Assembly (NCBI GenBank): GCA_013152695.1 | Contig: JAADFV010000124.1 | Coordinates: 1-11,433, forward strand | Length of the DNA stretch: 11,433 bases | Reading direction: 5' to 3' | DNA from: Chloroflexota bacterium | GTDB lineage: Bacteria; Chloroflexota; Anaerolineae; J102 | Shown here: positions 8,217 to 11,433 of the stretch, one piece after another | Layout of the letters: each line of letters opens with the position of its first letter | Position numbering within the stretch: position 1 is the stretch's first letter | Notes under the pieces: model-generated | The model's input: only the letters and a program-made list of their open reading frames with translations | Database searches by the model: none | What the model was told of the DNA's origin: nothing | Made by a program: the position numbers and the translations under genes

Positions 8217-8256
8217 TGAAGAAGAAAAGAAGCCGGGATTGGCGGTGTCTGCCGGC
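8217..8256 (-). terminator. Possible weak terminator after the TM-GAF-HTH gene
   Basis: On the minus strand GCCGG (8252-8256) and CCGGC (8232-8236) can pair across a 15-nt loop, and the strand then runs TTCTTTTCTTCTTC. The stem is only 5 bp and the tail is mixed T/C. If it works at all it would reduce read-through into ftsK, 57 bp downstream. Confidence 0.25.
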
Positions 8257-8257
8257 C

Positions 8258-10204
8258 TTAGTGAGGAACTGGTTCCCGCGGCATTTCGGGGGTAGTTGAG
8301 CCATTATTTTCGGGGGCATGATTCGTTTCCATTTCCGCCAGGGTGCGAGCTACCTCCGAAATAGCGATCCGCTGTTTTCGATACAAATCTGACTCGCTCA
8401 TTGCCAGGCGATTGGCCACTTCGCGCACCCGTTTACCTTGTAAGAATTTGAGATCGAGGATGTTGTAAAGCAACCACTGTGAGGTGGTCATCTGGCGTTC
8501 GCCGGGCGGTCGTTGTTGTTCGATGGCTTTCTGAAGTACGGCGCGTAGGGCGCGTGTAGGGGAATCATCGTGCTCGGCCAGCATCTTTTTCACAACATTC
8601 AAGCTCAGCAACGGGCTGTTACTGAGTTTGGGGCCACCCCAGATGTGATTCAGAGCTTCGCGTACCCATTCTGTAAATTCAGGAGAATCAACCAGGGGCT
8701 GGGGGGAGGTTTTCGAGGTAGAAATAACGTAGGGCACCGTGCCGCGCAGGGCTTGCATCACTTCGATATCAGGTAAAATGGGTCGTAAAGCAGCAAAGAC
8801 ATCGAGTTGTAAGCGTCGATCTTCGACGGCAATTTCGGCGCGTCGTAAAAGATGCTGGATGACGGCCTGGGTTTCATCGTCGAGGTTATCCAGATTGAAT
8901 ATGGGCATGCGAAAAACGATGATTCCCATAGGGCGTTCACTGTGACGATTGATCAGGCTACGAACGATGTAACCATTGACCTGATGAAAATTGTTGTCCG
9001 CCTCTTCGCTCATGAGCAAGGTTTGCACTTCGGGGAGGGAAAGGGCATGGTGAGCGCTGGTTTCACTCCCTACCACGGCCTCCAAACGAACATCTTTCTC
9101 CCCGGGCAGCGCCACAAATCCCTCGGTGACTTGCAGCATATCGCAGATGCTAATCAGCACATTTTCCAGAAACTGACTGAGGTCACCACTGGTCATGAGC
9201 CGGACATCGAGGGTGTGTAGCCACTGAACTTCTTCGCTTTCGCTGCGGTAGAGAAGGCGATCAATCCAGGGCTGAAAGACATTCAAAAGTACCTGGGCCA
9301 GGACAATCGTAGCTACAACAAAGAAGGTGAGGGCCGTATCGGGGGGAAGGCCGAGAATCGCTTCGACTTTGGGCACACTGAGCATGAGTCCCACGACGAT
9401 GACCGCCACCAGTGTGCCTCGCAGCAGGAAATAAACCATCTGGCGTTTGACGACGCGATCGGGCGAGAGTACGCCGTAGTAGGCGACGCTATAGGCCATG
9501 ACCACAATCATGATGCCCACGGCCACATTGGCAATGCTGGCAAGTACTAAAACGACAGCGGGCGAAGTATTGCCGGCGCGCGAGGCGAGGATGAGGTAGG
9601 GAAATACACCGAGACCGGGTGCGGCGAAGCTCCACAAAAGGTAGTTGAGTCGGCGGCGCGAGGCGAGGCTGCGAGCATAGGAGCGTGCCACCAGCAGATT
9701 TCGTCCTCCCCACACGGTGGCAATGACAAAATACAGGGTAAAGAGAGGGAAGAGTTGGCCGGGCTGCAGATAGGTAACGGGAACTCCACCCGTGGGGGCT
9801 TGCACTAAAATGTCGGAACGTGTGGCGAGAAAAGCGAAAACAGCACTAAGGGTGTAGGCAATGCGTGTGATCCATTTCCAGCGCCGGCGATCCGATTGCA
9901 GACGCGTGGCCAAAAGCACCGAACGCGAGAAATGTAAATAGGCAGCCGGCACCAGGGCAATGCCCAGCCATTGGAAGCGCAGCCATTTTTCCTGCCATTC
10001 GACGCGGGGAATGACAATATCGCCGGAGTAGACGATAAGCACCCCTAAAAGTAAAAGCGCGAAGGAACGGCCTACCCGGCTATGATGATTGTAGGTAACA
10101 ATGTAAACGAATAATGAAAAGCTAAGAATGAGGATGGCAGAAGAGAGAATCAGGTTGCCAAGTTCCAGAAAACTTAGGAGATCAGGAATTGGGAAAAGTG
10201 ACAT
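8258..10204 (-). CDS. Multi-TM sensor protein with GAF-like domain and C-terminal HTH, no kinase
   Basis: A 648-aa membrane protein. Residues 12-310 contain eight or nine hydrophobic segments, resembling the N-terminal membrane region of some histidine kinases. After FQPWIDRLLYR comes a GAF-like domain (about 335-462, with LTSGDLSQFLENVLISICDML-like opening, FVALPGE and MGIIVFRMP). A helical stretch follows, then at 577-625 QWLLYNILDLKFLQGKRVREVANRLAMSESDLYRKQR, a helix-turn-helix resembling sigma region 4/LuxR-type folds. There is no H-box or HATPase_c domain (no N, G1 or G2 boxes), so it is not a histidine kinase. A membrane-bound regulator that senses through the TM/GAF part and binds DNA directly is the simplest reading, but the ligand and targets are unknown. 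I associate this HTH wording with Chloroflexota proteins. It starts 51 bp after terC and has no clear SD. Confidence 0.82.
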   Translation of the reverse strand: MSLFPIPDLLSFLELGNLILSSAILILSFSLFVYIVTYNHHSRVGRSFALLLLGVLIVYSGDIVIPRVEWQEKWLRFQWLGIALVPAAYLHFSRSVLLATRLQSDRRRWKWITRIAYTLSAVFAFLATRSDILVQAPTGGVPVTYLQPGQLFPLFTLYFVIATVWGGRNLLVARSYARSLASRRRLNYLLWSFAAPGLGVFPYLILASRAGNTSPAVVLVLASIANVAVGIMIVVMAYSVAYYGVLSPDRVVKRQMVYFLLRGTLVAVIVVGLMLSVPKVEAILGLPPDTALTFFVVATIVLAQVLLNVFQPWIDRLLYRSESEEVQWLHTLDVRLMTSGDLSQFLENVLISICDMLQVTEGFVALPGEKDVRLEAVVGSETSAHHALSLPEVQTLLMSEEADNNFHQVNGYIVRSLINRHSERPMGIIVFRMPIFNLDNLDDETQAVIQHLLRRAEIAVEDRRLQLDVFAALRPILPDIEVMQALRGTVPYVISTSKTSPQPLVDSPEFTEWVREALNHIWGGPKLSNSPLLSLNVVKKMLAEHDDSPTRALRAVLQKAIEQQRPPGERQMTTSQWLLYNILDLKFLQGKRVREVANRLAMSESDLYRKQRIAISEVARTLAEMETNHAPENNGSTTPEMPREPVPH

Positions 10205-10255
10205 AGGTCTAATGACTACTGTGGGTACCCCCCGGAATGTTGTTTTCTGCCGGTG

Positions 10256-11038
10256 CTACCCTATTTTTAGGGCAGGCTCGGAAGGAGAAGTTTGCTTGGG
10301 TTCGCTGTAACCGGAGCGAAGTTTGATGGGTTCAGGTGTGGTTTTACGCAAGCGGATATTCAGGAATTCTACAAAAATGGAGAAGGCCATGGCAAAGTAA
10401 ATATAGCCTTTGGGGATGTAGAAATCGAACCCTTCGGCAATGAGAGAGACGCCAATGAGAAGAAGGAAGCTGAGAGCGAGAACTTTGATGGTGGGGTGTT
10501 GTTCCACAAATAGGCTGATCGCGTCTACCGAAAGCATCATCACGCTCACAGCCAATATGACGGCTATGATCATGATTGAGACATGTTCGACCATGCCGAC
10601 GGCAGTGATCACAGAATCGAGAGAGAAGACGACATCCAATAAGGCGATTTGGATAATAACGCCGGCAAAAGAAACCGGCGCTCTCGCCGCAGCATGCCCT
10701 TCTTCGCCTTCTAACTTTTCGTGGATTTCGTAGGTGCTTTTAGCCAGGAGAAATAGTCCTCCCCCGATCAAAATCAAATCCCGACCGGAAAAGTGCTTGC
10801 CGAAAATCGAAAAGAGAGGTTGGGTGAGATGGATCATCCAGGCCAGGGATAGCAGGAGGAGGATACGTGTGCCCATGGCCATCAGTAAACCAACATGTCG
10901 CCCCCGCGCCTGTTGATGCGTAGGAAGTTTGTTCGAAAGAATGGAGATAAAAATGATGTTATCAATCCCCAGAACAATTTCGAGCGCGGTCAATGTGATT
11001 AGTGCAATCCAGGATTGGGGGTCATTTATCCAGGCCAT
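10256..11038 (-). CDS. TerC family integral membrane protein
   Basis: A 260-aa protein with about seven membrane helices. It shows the TerC/YgdQ-type signatures: ALEIVLGIDNIIFISIL (acidic residues E20, D26 in helix 1), a cytoplasmic loop with YEIHEKLEGEEG, LLDVVFSLDSVITAVGM (D135, D141 in the second half) and HPTIKVLALSFLLLIGVSLIAEGF, then a short hydrophilic tail. Paired acidic motifs in the two halves suggest an inverted repeat. Relatives are linked to tellurite resistance and, in several bacteria, to manganese export, including metal loading of secreted proteins; the substrate here is not shown by sequence. AAGGA (11046-11050, minus strand) lies 7 nt before the ATG and fixes the start. It is first in a possible operon with the sensor gene and ftsK. 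Confidence 0.93.
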   Translation of the reverse strand: MAWINDPQSWIALITLTALEIVLGIDNIIFISILSNKLPTHQQARGRHVGLLMAMGTRILLLLSLAWMIHLTQPLFSIFGKHFSGRDLILIGGGLFLLAKSTYEIHEKLEGEEGHAAARAPVSFAGVIIQIALLDVVFSLDSVITAVGMVEHVSIMIIAVILAVSVMMLSVDAISLFVEQHPTIKVLALSFLLLIGVSLIAEGFDFYIPKGYIYFAMAFSIFVEFLNIRLRKTTPEPIKLRSGYSEPKQTSPSEPALKIG

Positions 11039-11087
11039 GTCAATATCCTTGAAATAGATGGGAGGGGGTAATGGGTAGCTTATAGCG

Positions 11088-11102
11088 AGGATGTGCCATC
11101 CT
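11088..11102 (-). promoter_or_regulatory. Small hairpin at the 5' end of the terC transcript
   Basis: AGGATG-TGC-CATCCT is a perfect 6-bp inverted repeat with a 3-nt loop. With the promoter at 11105-11134 the mRNA would begin around 11098, inside this repeat, so the hairpin would form only if transcription begins slightly upstream; otherwise it could be a protein-binding palindrome next to the promoter. Confidence 0.35.
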
Positions 11103-11104
11103 TC

Positions 11105-11134
11105 ATCTTAGCAGGATGTTGCAAGCGCTGTCAA
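11105..11134 (-). promoter_or_regulatory. Sigma-70-type promoter of terC
   Basis: On the minus strand a perfect -35 TTGACA (11129-11134) is followed after 18 nt by TAAGAT (11105-11110), with TGC directly before it as an extended -10. Transcription would start near 11098 and give a leader of about 60 nt before the terC ATG. It is the best promoter match in the window. Confidence 0.7.
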
Positions 11135-11199
11135 AGCGACTCTCTTGTTTGAGACTGTATCAATTTAGTCGGCGCGGACAAAGTGCGGCGGTTCCTTTT

Positions 11200-11272
11200 G
11201 TAAACCGGGAAACCAGAAAACCGGTAAACCGGGACTTGGCGCCCTGGTTTACCGGTTTTCTGGTCTTCCGGG
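11200..11272. repeat. Long hairpin, perfect 19-bp inverted repeat with nested direct repeats
   Basis: ACCAGAAAACCGGTAAACC (11212-11230) is exactly complementary to 11246-11264. GGG (11231-11233) and CCC (11242-11244) extend the stem inwards around a small loop, and CCGGGAA/TTCCGGG outside the arms extends it imperfectly. GTAAACCGGGA also occurs twice as a direct repeat (11200-11210 and 11224-11234, period 24). The element is about 70 nt, non-coding, and lies upstream of terC and away from its promoter. It could be a dispersed palindromic repeat (REP/MITE-like), or a terminator-like structure for a gene outside the window, though no T-tract follows. Confidence 0.7.
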
Positions 11273-11433
11273 CTACAGATAGTCTATGTGTACAGAATTT
11301 CCTAACAAATACTCCCTTACACTGCCTTTCTGAGCAGCTTTTTGAAGGCAACACCCAGCAAATGGATACGAATATCGATACGATAGGACCCATTGCGGTG
11401 CCAATTCTAGCGGAGAATCTAGCGATTTATTGA
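11273..11433. other. Right-edge region without a convincing gene
   Basis: A + strand frame entering from 11116 stays open to a TGA at 11431-11433, but it crosses the hairpin above, has no ribosome binding site and shows no recognisable domain. The last part, from an ATG at 11362, would encode only 23 residues. I see no RNA gene or terminator here. Confidence 0.5.

Noticed and set aside
8258..10204. Annotation as a histidine kinase
   Set aside because: The membrane and GAF regions suggest it, but there is no H-box or HATPase_c motif; the C-terminus is a helix-turn-helix.
11039..11098. yybP-ykoY manganese riboswitch before terC
   Set aside because: TerC-family genes often carry this riboswitch, but the leader from the predicted start is only about 60 nt and shows just one small hairpin, too short and simple for the motif.
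11116..11433. Open frame of 105 codons at the right edge and its antisense partner
   Set aside because: Both run through the 19-bp inverted repeat, which gives similar translations on both strands (for example FTGFLV), so the frames reflect the palindrome and not coding.

Overview
The window looks like chromosomal DNA of an environmental bacterium, most likely a member of the Chloroflexota (Anaerolineae-like). This is an inference from gene content: a dnaK-grpE-dnaJ gene order, a cysteine-free class II DnaJ, a compact FtsK with a Pro/Ala/Lys linker, and a membrane regulator ending in a helix-turn-helix of a style I associate with Chloroflexota proteins. There is no rRNA, tRNA or CRISPR array to confirm it.

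Left part (1-2086): this reads best as a stretch of integron gene cassettes. Three imperfect inverted repeats of nearly identical length (128, 128 and 127 nt) occur after the ends of + strand genes. The first two share the attC layout: an R''-like core, 7 nt, an extra base, 6 paired nt, an extra A, then more pairing, with the complementary L'/R' arm about 100 nt further on. The third keeps the 5' half of that layout but pairs poorly. Between them lie a complete HigB/HigA toxin-antitoxin pair and an AT-rich gene for an uncharacterised TPR-like protein. The tail of an earlier cassette gene is at the left edge. No integrase gene is in the window, so it could be the far end of an integron or a cluster of attC sites lacking an integrase.

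Middle (2087-6071, + strand): a chaperone cluster, dnaK, grpE, dnaJ. DnaK is full length and typical. A perfect 9-bp stem terminator separates it from grpE. grpE is broken by a frameshift at 4663/4664, where the conserved 'ADF' part of the coiled coil has apparently lost 7 nt. Both halves otherwise look well conserved, so either the allele is defective or the base sequence is wrong here. DnaJ is intact, of the CbpA type without a zinc finger.

Right part (11038 back to 6077, - strand): terC-family membrane protein, then a multi-TM/GAF/HTH protein without a kinase domain, then an FtsK/SpoIIIE DNA translocase. The gaps are 51 and 57 bp, so they may be co-transcribed from a good sigma-70-type promoter before terC (-35 TTGACA). 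ftsK and dnaJ meet tail to tail with only 5 bp between their stop codons.

Right edge (11135-11433): no convincing gene. It carries a striking long hairpin (perfect 19-bp arms) built from AAACC(A/G)G-like words, possibly a dispersed palindromic repeat.
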